A stretch of 64,000 nt of DNA from Thalassobacillus sp043497085 (GTDB lineage Bacteria; Bacillota; Bacilli; Bacillales; Halobacillaceae): the NCBI GenBank assembly GCA_043497085.1, contig JBIEKI010000011.1. One strand, given 5' to 3'. Shown one piece after another: positions 25,131 to 34,979 of this stretch (the first letter of the stretch is position 1; every line of letters begins with the position of its first letter). The notes under the pieces are model-generated. The model saw only the letters and a program-made list of their open reading frames with translations. It was not told the DNA's origin and ran no database searches. Both the position numbers and the translations under genes were made by a program.

Positions 25131-25646
25131 ATGGGAAAAGTAGTTTTATACATAGCACAAAGTGTCGATGGGTATATCGCTCGCGAAAACGGGGCTATCG
25201 ACTGGCTTTGGGATGACCAGGATTACGACTATGAAAAGTTCATCACCACTATCGATACCGTAATATTAGGCAGAAAAACATACGAGCAGATTTTTCAGTT
25301 GACCGACCAATTCCCATACCGCTCCAAGGATGTCTATGTTGTTTCTAACATGCAAGAAGGCAGCGATGAATATGCGACATTTATTCAGCCGGAACAAATC
25401 CGCCCGCTGATCAACCTTCTAAAAAATGATCAGCACAAAAATATTTGGGTGGTTGGTGGTGCCCAGGTGATCCATCATTTTATTAACAAAAATCTTATCG
25501 ATGAATATCAAATCGCCATCCAGCCGACAATGATCGGCAGCGGTATCCCGTTATTTGAAAAAAATGACGTAGAACAACAGCTGGAGTTATATGAAGCGAA
25601 GCCATTTTCAACCGGTATGCTAATGCTTACTTACCGAAAAAAATAA
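25131..25646 (+). CDS. Dihydrofolate reductase-family protein (RibD C-terminal-like)
   Basis: 171-residue protein of the DHFR/RibD-C superfamily, expected to bind NADPH. Motifs: YIAQSVDGYIARENG at the N terminus, TVILGRKTYEQI, and IWVVGGAQVIHHFINKNLIDEY. It is not canonical folate DHFR (the length and motifs match the YyaP/YwjB group). The substrate is unknown. ATG follows GAAAGAAGGTAATGTC. The Nudix gene starts 15 bases later, so they form an operon. Confidence 0.83.
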   Translation: MGKVVLYIAQSVDGYIARENGAIDWLWDDQDYDYEKFITTIDTVILGRKTYEQIFQLTDQFPYRSKDVYVVSNMQEGSDEYATFIQPEQIRPLINLLKNDQHKNIWVVGGAQVIHHFINKNLIDEYQIAIQPTMIGSGIPLFEKNDVEQQLELYEAKPFSTGMLMLTYRKK

Positions 25647-25661
25647 CCAGGGGGGAGTATG

Positions 25662-26276
25662 ATGTCGGATAAATGGTTAACATGGGCAAAAGAAATACAA
25701 GCGATCTCACAAGCAGGACTTACCTATGCAAAAGATGTTTATGACGTGGAACGCTATCAGCGTCTGCGGGAGTTAAGTATAGAAATTCTCGAGGAATATA
25801 CCGATGAACCGATGGAAAAAATCATCGATTTATTCGCCAATGAAACAGGCTACCAGACACCGAAGGTCGACATTCGCGCGGTAGTTTTTCATGAAGAAAA
25901 ATTATTGTTTGTCCAGGAAAAATCAGACGGTAAATGGGCATTACCAGGCGGATGGGCGGATATCGGCTTTTCTCCTAAGGAAGTGGCTGTCAAAGAGGTT
26001 TATGAAGAAGCAGGTATTGAAGTAGCAGCAAGGCAGCTTCTTGGGGTTGTTGATATGCATAAACATCCTCACCCGCCAATGGCATCTCACATCTATAAGA
26101 TTTTCATCGCCTGTGATTGGGAGGATGGCAACCTTCAAGGTGGAACAGAAACGGACCATGCAGCTTTTTTTCAAAAGGAAAAACTGCCAGAATTATCGAT
26201 CGGCCGAAATACATATGAACAAATCGAACACTTGTTTACTATGCAAAAAGAAACCCTCCGGCCATTTTGTGATTAA
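25662..26276 (+). CDS. Nudix hydrolase with N-terminal helical domain
   Basis: 204-residue pyrophosphohydrolase. Residues about 1-65 match the helical N-terminal extension seen in ADP-sugar or CDP-choline-type Nudix enzymes of Bacillus. The Nudix box is GGWADIGFSPKEVAVKEVYE followed by EAGI (Lys replaces the usual Arg in the REVxEE part). The substrate is probably a nucleoside diphosphate derivative. ATG 25662 follows AGGGGGGAGTATG. Co-transcribed with the DHFR-like gene; the palindromic repeat after it may act as terminator. Confidence 0.85.
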   Translation: MSDKWLTWAKEIQAISQAGLTYAKDVYDVERYQRLRELSIEILEEYTDEPMEKIIDLFANETGYQTPKVDIRAVVFHEEKLLFVQEKSDGKWALPGGWADIGFSPKEVAVKEVYEEAGIEVAARQLLGVVDMHKHPHPPMASHIYKIFIACDWEDGNLQGGTETDHAAFFQKEKLPELSIGRNTYEQIEHLFTMQKETLRPFCD

Positions 26277-26297
26277 TCCGTTGCTTGAAAGGAGAAT

Positions 26298-26420
26298 AAG
26301 TGGGCTGGGAAATAACTCGCTTTCCGCGGGGAAGACGGCAAGTCTCCTCGGGCTTATGCCCTGGGGGGTCTTGCCGTCCTTACTATTCCCGCTGAAGTTT
26401 CGTCATTCCCCAGCCCACTT
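26298..26420. repeat. GC-rich palindromic intergenic repeat, copy 3
   Basis: Terminal inverted repeats AAGTGGGCTGGG (26298-26309) and CCCAGCCCACTT (26409-26420), 12 bp perfect. The core has CTCGCTTTCCGCGGGG, GGCAAG, CTCCTCGGGCT, GCCCTG and TCTTGCC, close to copy 1. It lies between convergent genes. Confidence 0.88.
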
Positions 26421-26526
26421 AACGATATTTAGATTAACGGCACCTATATCCTTTTTGTGTCAGTATTTTTTGTTCAACCTTTGTATGTTTCATAAAGTTT
26501 TGAATTATTATCTCTTCCCCCTTCAA

Positions 26527-27291
26527 CTACTCCTGGATTAAATCATACAGTTTATAAACTTTTCCGTTTTCTATTTCATTGGGTTTATTCAGAAGGTCCA
26601 TCAACACAGCTGATACTGTATCCGGTCCTCTCAACTGCCCTTCCTCCTTCAACTTCCTGAACTTCTCGACATCCTGAAAGGCCTCTTTAGAAGCTGAACG
26701 GATGACGTCCTGCATATCGGTATCCATCACTCCCGGACTATAGGCAAGGATATGATGGTCTTTTTCCTGACTCTCAAGCTCAGCTGCAACTGTCGCGGTG
26801 AACCGATTCATTGCCGCCTTTGTGCTGTTATACGTACTCCAGCCAGGCGTAGATTTTTCTGCAGCACCAGAGGTGATATTCACGATAGTCAATTCCACCT
26901 CATGATTGTCCGCGTAGGAGAGCAGACTGTTAGTCAGCAAGATCGGTGCTAACAGATTAACCTGGACATGCTTTGTTACCTGCTTTGCATCCAGATTCCC
27001 TACCTTTTCAATCGGCTCGATCATACCGGCATTATTGATTAGATAAATGTGATAGGTTTCTTCATTAAACAGTTCATCTGCTATTTTTTCAAAACATTGC
27101 TCTGCCTCAGTACTATCACTTAGGTCACATGCCATATGGTGATAATCCGCCTTTTCCCGTTCGGAAAACTTTTTCAGTTCTGTACTGCCAGACCGCGAAA
27201 TACCAATGACATCTACCCCATATTCAATGAAGTCTTTAGCAATAGCTTCTCCTAATCCTCTTGATTCTCCCGTTACGATTGCATACTGCAT
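26527..27291 (-). CDS. SDR oxidoreductase, benzil reductase (YueD)-like
   Basis: 254-residue short-chain dehydrogenase. NADP-binding loop TGESRGLGEAIA, NNAGMIEP, and the catalytic Tyr-Lys in STYNSTKAAMNRF with the Ser in NITSGAAE. It resembles the sepiapterin/benzil reductase group (B. subtilis YueD, (S)-benzoin-forming benzil reductase); the true substrate in vivo is unknown. The ATG has a plausible GGCAGTTAG upstream site. Monocistronic. Confidence 0.82.
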   Translation of the reverse strand: MQYAIVTGESRGLGEAIAKDFIEYGVDVIGISRSGSTELKKFSEREKADYHHMACDLSDSTEAEQCFEKIADELFNEETYHIYLINNAGMIEPIEKVGNLDAKQVTKHVQVNLLAPILLTNSLLSYADNHEVELTIVNITSGAAEKSTPGWSTYNSTKAAMNRFTATVAAELESQEKDHHILAYSPGVMDTDMQDVIRSASKEAFQDVEKFRKLKEEGQLRGPDTVSAVLMDLLNKPNEIENGKVYKLYDLIQE

Positions 27292-27443
27292 CTAACTGCC
27301 TCCCGCCTTTTCTTAATCTATACATGATAGCTTCCCTTTAACTATAAAATAAAAACAGCGACACTTCGAACTTTACAGAGAAATAGTGGAAGTATATGAT
27401 TATTAAAGCGTCACTTACTGTTTTAGCATAAGGAGCCTGCATT

Positions 27444-28073
27444 ATGAGACATTTGATTCTTTTCCTGCTCTATCTGGCAGGAATTGTACTATCCAGCCTT
27501 GGTCTGGCCATGATTATCAAGTCAGGCTTAGGTGTAGGGCCCGGGGACAGTGTAGCTGTCGGTGTATCGATGCACCTGCCAGTCTCTGTGGGTACTGTAT
27601 TGATTATCAGTTTCATCATTTTATTACTTATTAATGCCTGGATTGAAAAGAAAAGGCCTGTATATGAGTCCATCCTGCCAATTGTCGTCCGTGGCTGGAC
27701 GTTAGATATTTTTCTTTACAATATGCTGCCTGAGTCCGGATACGACCTCTGGTGGACACAATGGCTTATTTTCACACTAGGTTTACTCGCGATGGGTGCT
27801 GGTATCGCACTCTACTTACGAACGCCCTTCCCACGGATTCCATTGGATCATTTCATGATGATCGTTAATAAAAAGACAAACCAATCCAAAAGTTCTGTGC
27901 GAATTTTTGCAGAATCCGGCCTTGCTTTAATAGGTTATCTGCTCGGTGCCCCTGTAGGGATTGGGACATTGATCGTCGCCTTATCTACCGGACCGGTCAT
28001 TCAATTTTTTTATGTCCTCTCGCGCCCTATAATCAACCTATGGGGCATTCACCAGAAAGAAAAGATGCTTTAA
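27444..28073 (+). CDS. YczE/YyaS-like membrane protein
   Basis: 209-residue protein with five or six hydrophobic helices and no signal sequence. It matches the YczE-type family (IKSGLGVGPGDSVAVG near residue 28, RTPFPRIPLDHFMM near 125), which occurs beside very different operons in Firmicutes; YczE is required for surfactin-type peptide production in B. subtilis by an unknown route. ATG follows ATAAGGAGCCTGCATT. Monocistronic, with a shared terminator downstream. Confidence 0.8.
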   Translation: MRHLILFLLYLAGIVLSSLGLAMIIKSGLGVGPGDSVAVGVSMHLPVSVGTVLIISFIILLLINAWIEKKRPVYESILPIVVRGWTLDIFLYNMLPESGYDLWWTQWLIFTLGLLAMGAGIALYLRTPFPRIPLDHFMMIVNKKTNQSKSSVRIFAESGLALIGYLLGAPVGIGTLIVALSTGPVIQFFYVLSRPIINLWGIHQKEKML

Positions 28074-28081
28074 AAAAGAGC

Positions 28082-28112
28082 AAAAGCGACCTGCTTAGAC
28101 AGGTCGCTTTTT
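28082..28112. terminator. Bidirectional terminator
   Basis: AAAAGCGACCTG / CAGGTCGCTTTT, 12 bp perfect, loop CTTAGA. It separates the YczE gene from the convergent TRAP operon. Confidence 0.9.
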
Positions 28113-28145
28113 ATATTGTCCCTTAATAGAAGGTTTGCACAAATA

Positions 28146-30254
28146 TTAAGATTCAGCTTTTTTTCTGCCTCTTTCAACCGGTACACCAAGTGTATCCCGT
28201 TTAAGCAGGAACTGCATACCCAGGATGACTGCAAACACAGATAATCCAATGATATCCGAATAACCACCAGGGTAAATCAGTGTCAGCCCTCCAGCCAAGG
28301 CGATGATTCGCTCAAACCACATGAGCTGCCGGAACCAGTAGCCAATCAATCCAGCACCGATGGCCAGCATGCCACAGACAGCCGTGAACACGATCCAGAT
28401 CAATTCCAAAGCGGTCGTGTCAATCATTAATAACCTCGGCTCCAGTACGAACATATAAGGGATGATAAAAGCAGCAATGGCAAGCTTCGCTGCGTTCACC
28501 CCTGTCCTGATCGGTTCAGAGCTTGCCACACCAGATGCTGCAAACGCTGCAAGTGCAACTGGTGGTGTAATATCAGCCACGATACCGAAGTAGAAAACAA
28601 ACATGTGCGCCGGCAGGTCAGCAATACCTAGCAGGATTAGAGCAGGTGCTGCAATCGTTGAGGTAATGATATAGTTTGCCGTAGTTGGTGAACCCATTCC
28701 AAGGATGATAGCTGCCAGCATCGTAAAGAACAGGGTCAAAAGTATTTCCCCATTTGCCAGCGATACCAAACTGTTAGCAAGCTTTAAACCAAGGCCCGTC
28801 TTCGTGACGACCCCGACGATAATACCAGCCGCTGCAGTTGCTGCTACCACTCCAAGTGCTGTGCGTGCTCCATCAACAAGAGCATCAATTGTATCTTTGA
28901 AGTTGCCATCAAAGAGATAGCTTACAAGAATGGTCACCATCGTTGCTGAAACAAGGGAAGTTGTGACGGAAAAACCGCCGGTTATCGACCCATAAATCCC
29001 CATACCTACCGCTACCACTCCGAATACAATCGGGTATATTTTTCGGAACTTCTCTTCTCTCATCAGACCGACAAGAATGGTCGTAAGAATTCCGTAAATA
29101 GCAGCACGCATGACACTAAGACCACTGCTTAAATAGAAAACGATCGCTACAATCGGTAATAACAGATAGATCTTCTTGAAGACTTCTTTACGGTTCGGCA
29201 TTTCGGCATCTGACAATCCGCTCAGCCCTGTACGCTTCGCCTCAAAGTGAGTCATTATCCATACACCAGTAAAATATAATAAGGCCGGAATCGTCGCTGC
29301 TTTAGCGATGCTCCAGTAATCTATACCGATAAATTCGATCATCAAAAATGCTGCCGCACCCATGATCGGAGGCATCAGCTGACCACCTGTGGAAGCCGCA
29401 GCCTCTACACCACCAGCGAATTCACGGCGATATCCCAATCGTTTCATCATCGGAATCGTAAATGAACCGGACGTAACAACGTTGGCAACAGAACTTCCGC
29501 TAATGGTACCTTGCAAGGCACTGGAAAATATAGCAACTTTCGCAGGTCCACCAGTCCGTTTACCGGCAAGTGTCACTGCCAAATCATTAAAATACTGCCC
29601 GACTCCTGTTTTTACTAAGAAAGAACCAAATAATAAGAACAGGAATATAAAAGTGGATGATACAGCAATCGGTGTTCCGAGAATACCTTCCGTCGTGAAA
29701 AACATGGATTGTACCAGACTATCCAGATTCACACCACGGTGAATCAAAAATCCCGGCATCTGCCTTCCCCAATAAGCATAAACCAGAAATAGTGCAGCAA
29801 TAATCGTAATTGGCAAGCCTACCGCACGTCGAGTCGCTTCTAATACAAGGATCACCGCTAATATACCAATATAAAAGTCCAGCTTACTCATATCTCCGGC
29901 TCGCATAATTATTTCTTCATAAAATAAAGGCCAATAGGCACCAACGCAAAATCCAAGTATAGCTAGTACGAGATCATACCATGCTATCTTTCCCTTGATA
30001 CGGTTTTTCTGAGACGCAGGGAATAGTAAAAATATCAATACCAGTCCGAATCCAACGTGCACAGATCGATGGATTTGTGCTGGCAGAGGATGGATGGTGG
30101 TTGTATATAACTGATAGATGGAAAATGCTAATAAGATAAAAAATACGACCTTCGCTAAGAGCCCAGTCAGTTCTCGTACAGAAGATTCAGGATCGTATTT
30201 CTGCATGATTTCTTGTTGTTTTTCTACAGATAGTGATTGATCTTTCTTACTCAT
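28146..30254 (-). CDS. TRAP transporter fused small/large permease (TAXI type)
   Basis: 702-residue membrane protein in which the small (DctQ) and large (DctM) TRAP permease units are fused, as usual for TAXI systems. Large-unit motifs include SGSSVANVVTSGSFTIPMMK, EAAASTGGQLMPPIMGAAAF, VATAAAAGIIVGV and SPTTANYIITS. It imports an organic acid or amino acid with Na+ or H+. ATG 30254 is favoured (AGAGGAG 9 bases upstream) and lies inside the end of the DUF1850 gene. Third gene of the TAXI operon. Confidence 0.9.
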   Translation of the reverse strand: MSKKDQSLSVEKQQEIMQKYDPESSVRELTGLLAKVVFFILLAFSIYQLYTTTIHPLPAQIHRSVHVGFGLVLIFLLFPASQKNRIKGKIAWYDLVLAILGFCVGAYWPLFYEEIIMRAGDMSKLDFYIGILAVILVLEATRRAVGLPITIIAALFLVYAYWGRQMPGFLIHRGVNLDSLVQSMFFTTEGILGTPIAVSSTFIFLFLLFGSFLVKTGVGQYFNDLAVTLAGKRTGGPAKVAIFSSALQGTISGSSVANVVTSGSFTIPMMKRLGYRREFAGGVEAAASTGGQLMPPIMGAAAFLMIEFIGIDYWSIAKAATIPALLYFTGVWIMTHFEAKRTGLSGLSDAEMPNRKEVFKKIYLLLPIVAIVFYLSSGLSVMRAAIYGILTTILVGLMREEKFRKIYPIVFGVVAVGMGIYGSITGGFSVTTSLVSATMVTILVSYLFDGNFKDTIDALVDGARTALGVVAATAAAGIIVGVVTKTGLGLKLANSLVSLANGEILLTLFFTMLAAIILGMGSPTTANYIITSTIAAPALILLGIADLPAHMFVFYFGIVADITPPVALAAFAASGVASSEPIRTGVNAAKLAIAAFIIPYMFVLEPRLLMIDTTALELIWIVFTAVCGMLAIGAGLIGYWFRQLMWFERIIALAGGLTLIYPGGYSDIIGLSVFAVILGMQFLLKRDTLGVPVERGRKKAES

Positions 30255-30777
30255 GCACATTCACTCCTCTCAAAAGTTCCCAGTTGTTTATATAGAGGGG
30301 TTGAATACGAACTATTGTACCACCACCTACATATTCCTTAAGAAGGTAAGAACGATCCTCATATAGGATCGTATGGTTTGCTTTCTCCTGTCCTACAGAC
30401 AGATCGATGTACCTATGCTCTCCCTTTAACCCCGTTATATAATACTTTCCATCTTTCGCCTCGAATGTTTCTCCCTCACCAGCATTCGAAGGCATACCTA
30501 CTGCTGTATCCTCGTAAATCAATTGAACAGGGATAAGCTTTTTATCTTTTACTTCATACTCCTCGATAACATCACTTAAATGAATAGAGTGCGTAAACTT
30601 GATTTGAAAACGGTCCCCTTCCTCCACCTGAAGGAAAAGCGAAGGTTTGTCTGTATCTTTTGTGTGGAGAGCAAGAACATATTGGTAGGGGTAAAATAAC
30701 CATAACGAAGCTGCAGATAAAAAAATCAAACCTATCACCACAGCAACTACTGCTCTATTTTGTGCAAATCTCTCCAT
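30247..30777 (-). CDS. DUF1850 protein of the TAXI-TRAP operon
   Basis: 176 residues with one N-terminal membrane helix (about 12-30) and an extracytoplasmic domain. FTHSIHLSDVIEEYEV is the conserved core of DUF1850, a family almost always found with TAXI-TRAP transporters; its role is not established. Overlaps the permease start. ATG follows GAAAGGAATATAAGC. Confidence 0.85.
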   Translation of the reverse strand: MERFAQNRAVVAVVIGLIFLSAASLWLFYPYQYVLALHTKDTDKPSLFLQVEEGDRFQIKFTHSIHLSDVIEEYEVKDKKLIPVQLIYEDTAVGMPSNAGEGETFEAKDGKYYITGLKGEHRYIDLSVGQEKANHTILYEDRSYLLKEYVGGGTIVRIQPLYINNWELLRGVNVHE

Positions 30778-30803
30778 GCTTATATTCCTTTCTCACAAGA
30801 AAA

Positions 30804-30830
30804 GATAGACCGACATAACATCGGTCTATC
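30804..30830 (-). terminator. Intercistronic hairpin within the TAXI operon
   Basis: GATAGACCGA / TCGGTCTATC followed on the minus strand by TTTTCTTG. As the binding-protein gene comes first, a leaky terminator here would give excess binding protein over permease. Confidence 0.7.
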
Positions 30831-30861
30831 ACAAGCCATATTAATCCTGTCAGGCTTTTTA

Positions 30862-31869
30862 TTATTCTGCAGAAACGCCGACTTCATCATAGTACTTTTG
30901 TGCACCAGGATGAACATCGATTCCTACACCCTTAAGCGCAGATTCTGCTGTGATTACTTCACCCTTGCTATGGGTAATCTGATCGGTATTTTCAAAAATA
31001 GATTTGGTAATGTTGTAAACGGTGTCTTCATCCATATCAGAAGTAGTAACAAGCATCGCTTGTACGGCTACTGTCTGCACCGCTTCATCCAGGCCATATG
31101 TTCCAGATGGAATTTCATCTTCAGAATAGAATGGAACCTTGTCAATCAGCTCCTGGATTTTTCCATCGCCGAATGTAACGATGTTTACATCCGTAGTAGC
31201 TGCAAGACTTTCTACCGCTCCAGTAGGTGTCCCGGAAGTGATGAATGCTGCATCAATGGATCCATCTTGAATACCAGAAGTAGAATCACCGAATTCAAGG
31301 TCGCGCTTTTCAATGTCATCCATCGTAATTCCATGGATTTCAAGAATATTTTTAGCATTGGCATACGTACCGGAACCTGGCGCACCAACAGAAACTACCT
31401 TCCCTTTCAAATCCTCTACTGTTTCAATTCCTGTATCTTTCGTAGTTACGATTTGAATGGTTTCCGGGTATAAAGTTCCGATCGCTTGAACGCCTTCGAT
31501 AGCTTCGTCAAACATTACTTCTCCGTTAGCTGCATAAGAAGCAATATCTGTTTGGGTAAATGCAAGTTCTCCGTCACCATCACGAAGCTTCTTCATATTT
31601 TCAACAGAAGCTCCAGTTGAAACCGCGTTAGCCTCGGCTCCATCTACATTAGAGTTGATGATTGTAGCAAAGCTTCCGCCAAGTGGATAATATGTACCTT
31701 GAGATCCACCTGTCAGAATGTTCAGGAATGTGGTACCGCCTTCATCGCCGCCACCTTCATTTCCTCCTTCTCCTCCGCCGTTGTCAGCCGTACCGCCGCC
31801 ACATGCAGCAAGGAACAGCGAAAGCGTTAACAACATAGCGAACGTTAACATCCAATTTTTTCTTTTCAT
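30862..31869 (-). CDS. TAXI-family TRAP solute-binding lipoprotein
   Basis: 335-residue substrate-binding lipoprotein, lipobox LFLAACGGG (Cys about 23), followed by a Gly/Asp/Glu linker. The TAXI core begins LTGGSQGTYYPLGGSFATII, with GKVVSVGAPGSGTYANA in the middle. It delivers substrate (often glutamate or another dicarboxylate in this family, not determinable here) to the fused permease. First gene of the operon. ATG follows AATGAGGGGGCTTATTT. Confidence 0.92.
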   Translation of the reverse strand: MKRKNWMLTFAMLLTLSLFLAACGGGTADNGGGEGGNEGGGDEGGTTFLNILTGGSQGTYYPLGGSFATIINSNVDGAEANAVSTGASVENMKKLRDGDGELAFTQTDIASYAANGEVMFDEAIEGVQAIGTLYPETIQIVTTKDTGIETVEDLKGKVVSVGAPGSGTYANAKNILEIHGITMDDIEKRDLEFGDSTSGIQDGSIDAAFITSGTPTGAVESLAATTDVNIVTFGDGKIQELIDKVPFYSEDEIPSGTYGLDEAVQTVAVQAMLVTTSDMDEDTVYNITKSIFENTDQITHSKGEVITAESALKGVGIDVHPGAQKYYDEVGVSAE

Positions 31870-32197
31870 AAATAAGCCCCCTCATTTTTTAAAGTTGTCC
31901 AGTAAAATAATGTTAGCAGAAATTGATGAAATATTCAAACATTTCATCGACTTCCCTTTTGTGGATAAGTGTTGCGTGGATATCTGTAATGATGATTCTT
32001 ATGCAGCAAATATATTTTACTATAAATATCGCTAAATTCAAACTGTAATGAAGCAATCGCTTACTTGTAATTTTATTCAGGCAATTATGAAAAAGGCGGC
32101 TCCCCAATTATTGATGGCCATCAGGTTCACTGCATTCATAAATTACCCTTAGGTGTGCAAGCTAATACGTAAAGCATCTACAAAAGGGGCAAGCATC
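31870..32197. other. Divergent intergenic region
   Basis: 328 bases between the TAXI operon and the germination operon. It must hold both promoters. I see an AT-rich half near 31900-32060 and a GC-richer half near 32095-32150, but no convincing sigma-A or sigma-G boxes, hairpin or small gene. Confidence 0.4.
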
Positions 32198-33757
32198 ATG
32201 AGACGTCGCAAGAAAAAAACACCGAATAATAATGAGATTCAACTAGACTCCAGTCTGTCTAAACAAATAGATAAGAGTATAGAAGTCAACTTGACAGTAA
32301 TCAAAAAGACTTTAGGTGACGCTTCTGATTTAGTAATACGGCGTATAACACTGAATAACTGCAACAATATCAAGGGAGCAATCATTTTCATCGATGGTCT
32401 TGTAGATAAAACTTCTGTGCAGGATTTCATTCTGGAAGTCATGATGGTTGAGGTTCCACCAGAAAACATCTCCCTTGCTCATGTATATGATGGGGTTAAA
32501 GATTCAGCCCTTCCAATAGGAGAAATCACGGAAACAAACAAACTTGATGACTTGCTATTGCGCTTATTATCCGGAGAAACCTTAGTACTGCTTGATAATG
32601 AAACACGAGCATTATCCGCAAGCACGAAAGGCTGGAAAGATCGTGGGGTTCAGGAAACCACCTCGGAAAGTGTCATCCGTGGGCCTAAAGAATCTTTCAC
32701 TGAGACAATTCGGACAAACACAGCGCTGGTGCGTAGAAAAATCAAAGACCCTAAGCTTCGTATCGATGCTAAGAAAATCGGAAAAAAGACCGTTACCGAT
32801 ATCGCAGTCTTATATATTGAAGGTACTGCAGATGAAAGTGTTGTAAAAGAATTACATGCCCGTTTAGATAAGATTGACATCGACGGAGTGCTGGAAAGTG
32901 GATATATCGAGGAATTCATTGAAGATCCACCCTATTCTCCTTTTCCAAAAGTCTATTATACGGAACGACCGGATTCAATAGCTGGGGGGCTTTTAGAAGG
33001 AAAAGTAGCCATTATAACAGATGGTACACCTAATGTTCTGTTAGTCCCTGCGCTCTTCGTCAATTTTATGCAGTCCAGCGAGGATTACTACCAGCGTTAT
33101 GATATCGGAACATTCATCCGGTTGTTACGACTTTTTTCATTTGTCATCGCTTTGTTCATGCCATCTTTATACATTGCCATCACAACGTTTCACCAGGAAA
33201 TGATTCCAGCTCCCTTATTGATCAACTTAGCAGCCCAACGTGAGGGTGTGCCATTCCCGGCTTTTGTCGAAGCTGTGCTTATGGAAGCGACCTTTGAAAT
33301 CCTTCGTGAAGCAGGGGTAAGGCTTCCGAAAGCTGTCGGTTCTGCCGTCTCGATTGTAGGAGCGTTGGTATTGGGTGAATCAGCGGTACAGGCAGGGCTT
33401 GTCTCTCCGGCGATGGTCATTGTCGTTGCCATCACTGCAATCAGCAGTTTTGTTTTCCCATCCTACAATATGGCGATTCCTGTCAGGATGCTCCGATTCT
33501 CCTTGATGATACTAGCTGCTACGTTTGGATTGTATGGAATCATACTCGGTTTGATTGCCCTGGTACTCCACCTGTGCAGCTTGCAATCTTTCGGAGTTCC
33601 ATACATGTCACCGTTTGCTCCCCTAGTTCCCAAAGACCAAAAAGATGTACTGGTCCGATTTCCACACTGGGGGTTGCTGTCCAGGCCTTCTGCTACTTCT
33701 CATCAAAACGAAAAACGGACGAGTGGCCGAAACCAATCAAAGGGGAGCTCAAAATGA
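32198..33757 (+). CDS. GerA-family germinant receptor A subunit
   Basis: 519-residue spore inner-membrane protein. A hydrophilic N-terminal domain (about 1-270, including DLVIRRITLNNCNNIKGAI) binds or relays germinant, and a C-terminal membrane domain follows (FIRLLRLFSFVIALFMPSLY, FPAFVEAVLMEATFEILREA, FPSYNMAIPVRMLRF). ATG 32198 is chosen for AAAAGGGGCAAGCATC upstream. Its TGA overlaps the ATG of the C subunit (ATGA). The operon order is A-C-D-B, with B last. The germinant is unknown. Confidence 0.93.
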   Translation: MRRRKKKTPNNNEIQLDSSLSKQIDKSIEVNLTVIKKTLGDASDLVIRRITLNNCNNIKGAIIFIDGLVDKTSVQDFILEVMMVEVPPENISLAHVYDGVKDSALPIGEITETNKLDDLLLRLLSGETLVLLDNETRALSASTKGWKDRGVQETTSESVIRGPKESFTETIRTNTALVRRKIKDPKLRIDAKKIGKKTVTDIAVLYIEGTADESVVKELHARLDKIDIDGVLESGYIEEFIEDPPYSPFPKVYYTERPDSIAGGLLEGKVAIITDGTPNVLLVPALFVNFMQSSEDYYQRYDIGTFIRLLRLFSFVIALFMPSLYIAITTFHQEMIPAPLLINLAAQREGVPFPAFVEAVLMEATFEILREAGVRLPKAVGSAVSIVGALVLGESAVQAGLVSPAMVIVVAITAISSFVFPSYNMAIPVRMLRFSLMILAATFGLYGIILGLIALVLHLCSLQSFGVPYMSPFAPLVPKDQKDVLVRFPHWGLLSRPSATSHQNEKRTSGRNQSKGSSK

Positions 33758-34971
33758 AGGGAATAGATTATTTCTGGAAAAAAAGCAAGCTGCTCCTGAT
33801 TATGTTCTCTTGTCTTATATTGCTGTCAGGCTGTTGGAGCAGCCGGGAACTTGACGACCTTGGAATTGCAGTGGCCTTAGGAATCGATAAGACAGAAGAG
33901 GGAAACTATGCTTTGACGGTACAGATAATCAATCCCTCTGAAATTGCTGCAGAAAAGGCATCTACACGCCCCCCTGTATCCATTTATAAGTCAGAAGGGG
34001 AAACACTTTCTGAAGCACTTCGAAAAATGACAAAGACAGCACCACGAAAAATTTACGTTTCACAGCTGCGTTTATTAGTAATCGGTCAGTCTCTTGCTGA
34101 AGAAGGGATTCTTCCTGCACTGGACTTACTATACAGGGACGCAGAATTCCGCACCAGCTTTTTTATGACCATAGCAAAAAACGCAAGCGTGGAAGACATT
34201 CTTAGTATCATGACACCGTATGAAAAGATTCCGGCAAATAAAATCATGGACACACTGACTTCAGCTCAAGAAAACTGGGCTGCGACAGAAGGGGTCTATA
34301 TTGACCAAGTCATTTCTGACATAAGAAGCACAGGGAAAAGCCCCGTAATGACTGGGGTTTTGATGAACGGAAGTGAAGATACTGGCAGCTCTAATAAAAA
34401 TACGGAATCCACCGATGCCCCCACCCGTTTAGAGATAGACCACCTTAGTGTCTTTAAAGACGACCGGATGCTTGGATGGCTCAACGAGACAGAGAGTAAA
34501 GGCTATAATTATGTTGTTGGCAACGTAAAAAGCACACTGATCAACTTTCCTTGTAAAGAGGAAGATAGCGGAAAAGTCGGAGTAGAACTTTTGCGCACGA
34601 ACGCAGCAATTGATGCCCAAATGAAAAAAGGAAAGCCTGTTATTTCGGTTGAGGTACAAGCTGAAGGGAATGTAGGGGAAGTCGAATGCCAGATTGACTT
34701 AAGTAAACCGGAAACTCTTCAGATGATTGCTAATAAAACAGAAGCTGACATCAAAAATAAAATCCAGGCGTCCATTAAGGCTGCACAAGAAGTATATGAA
34801 AGTGATATTTTCGGATTCGGTAATGCGGTCAACCGGAAAGACCCTAAATACTGGAAAAAAGTTGAAAAAGATTGGGATACTCATTTCGTCGAAACAGAGG
34901 TAGAAATTAATACGAAAGTCAATATCAGAAGAAAAGGTACTAATGTCCAACCACTGCAAAAGAAAGGATAG
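33754..34971 (+). CDS. GerC-family germinant receptor lipoprotein
   Basis: 405-residue C subunit. A lipobox ILLSGCW near residue 23 places it on the outer face of the inner spore membrane. The N-terminal SRELDDLGIAVALGIDKTEEG and the central KIYVSQLRLLVIGQSLAEEG are typical GerAC features. ATG 33754 follows AAAGGGGAGCTCAAA and overlaps the A-subunit stop by 4 bases; the upstream continuation of the frame runs inside gerA and is not coding. Confidence 0.93.
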   Translation: MKGIDYFWKKSKLLLIMFSCLILLSGCWSSRELDDLGIAVALGIDKTEEGNYALTVQIINPSEIAAEKASTRPPVSIYKSEGETLSEALRKMTKTAPRKIYVSQLRLLVIGQSLAEEGILPALDLLYRDAEFRTSFFMTIAKNASVEDILSIMTPYEKIPANKIMDTLTSAQENWAATEGVYIDQVISDIRSTGKSPVMTGVLMNGSEDTGSSNKNTESTDAPTRLEIDHLSVFKDDRMLGWLNETESKGYNYVVGNVKSTLINFPCKEEDSGKVGVELLRTNAAIDAQMKKGKPVISVEVQAEGNVGEVECQIDLSKPETLQMIANKTEADIKNKIQASIKAAQEVYESDIFGFGNAVNRKDPKYWKKVEKDWDTHFVETEVEINTKVNIRRKGTNVQPLQKKG

Positions 34972-34979
34972 ATGATGTC

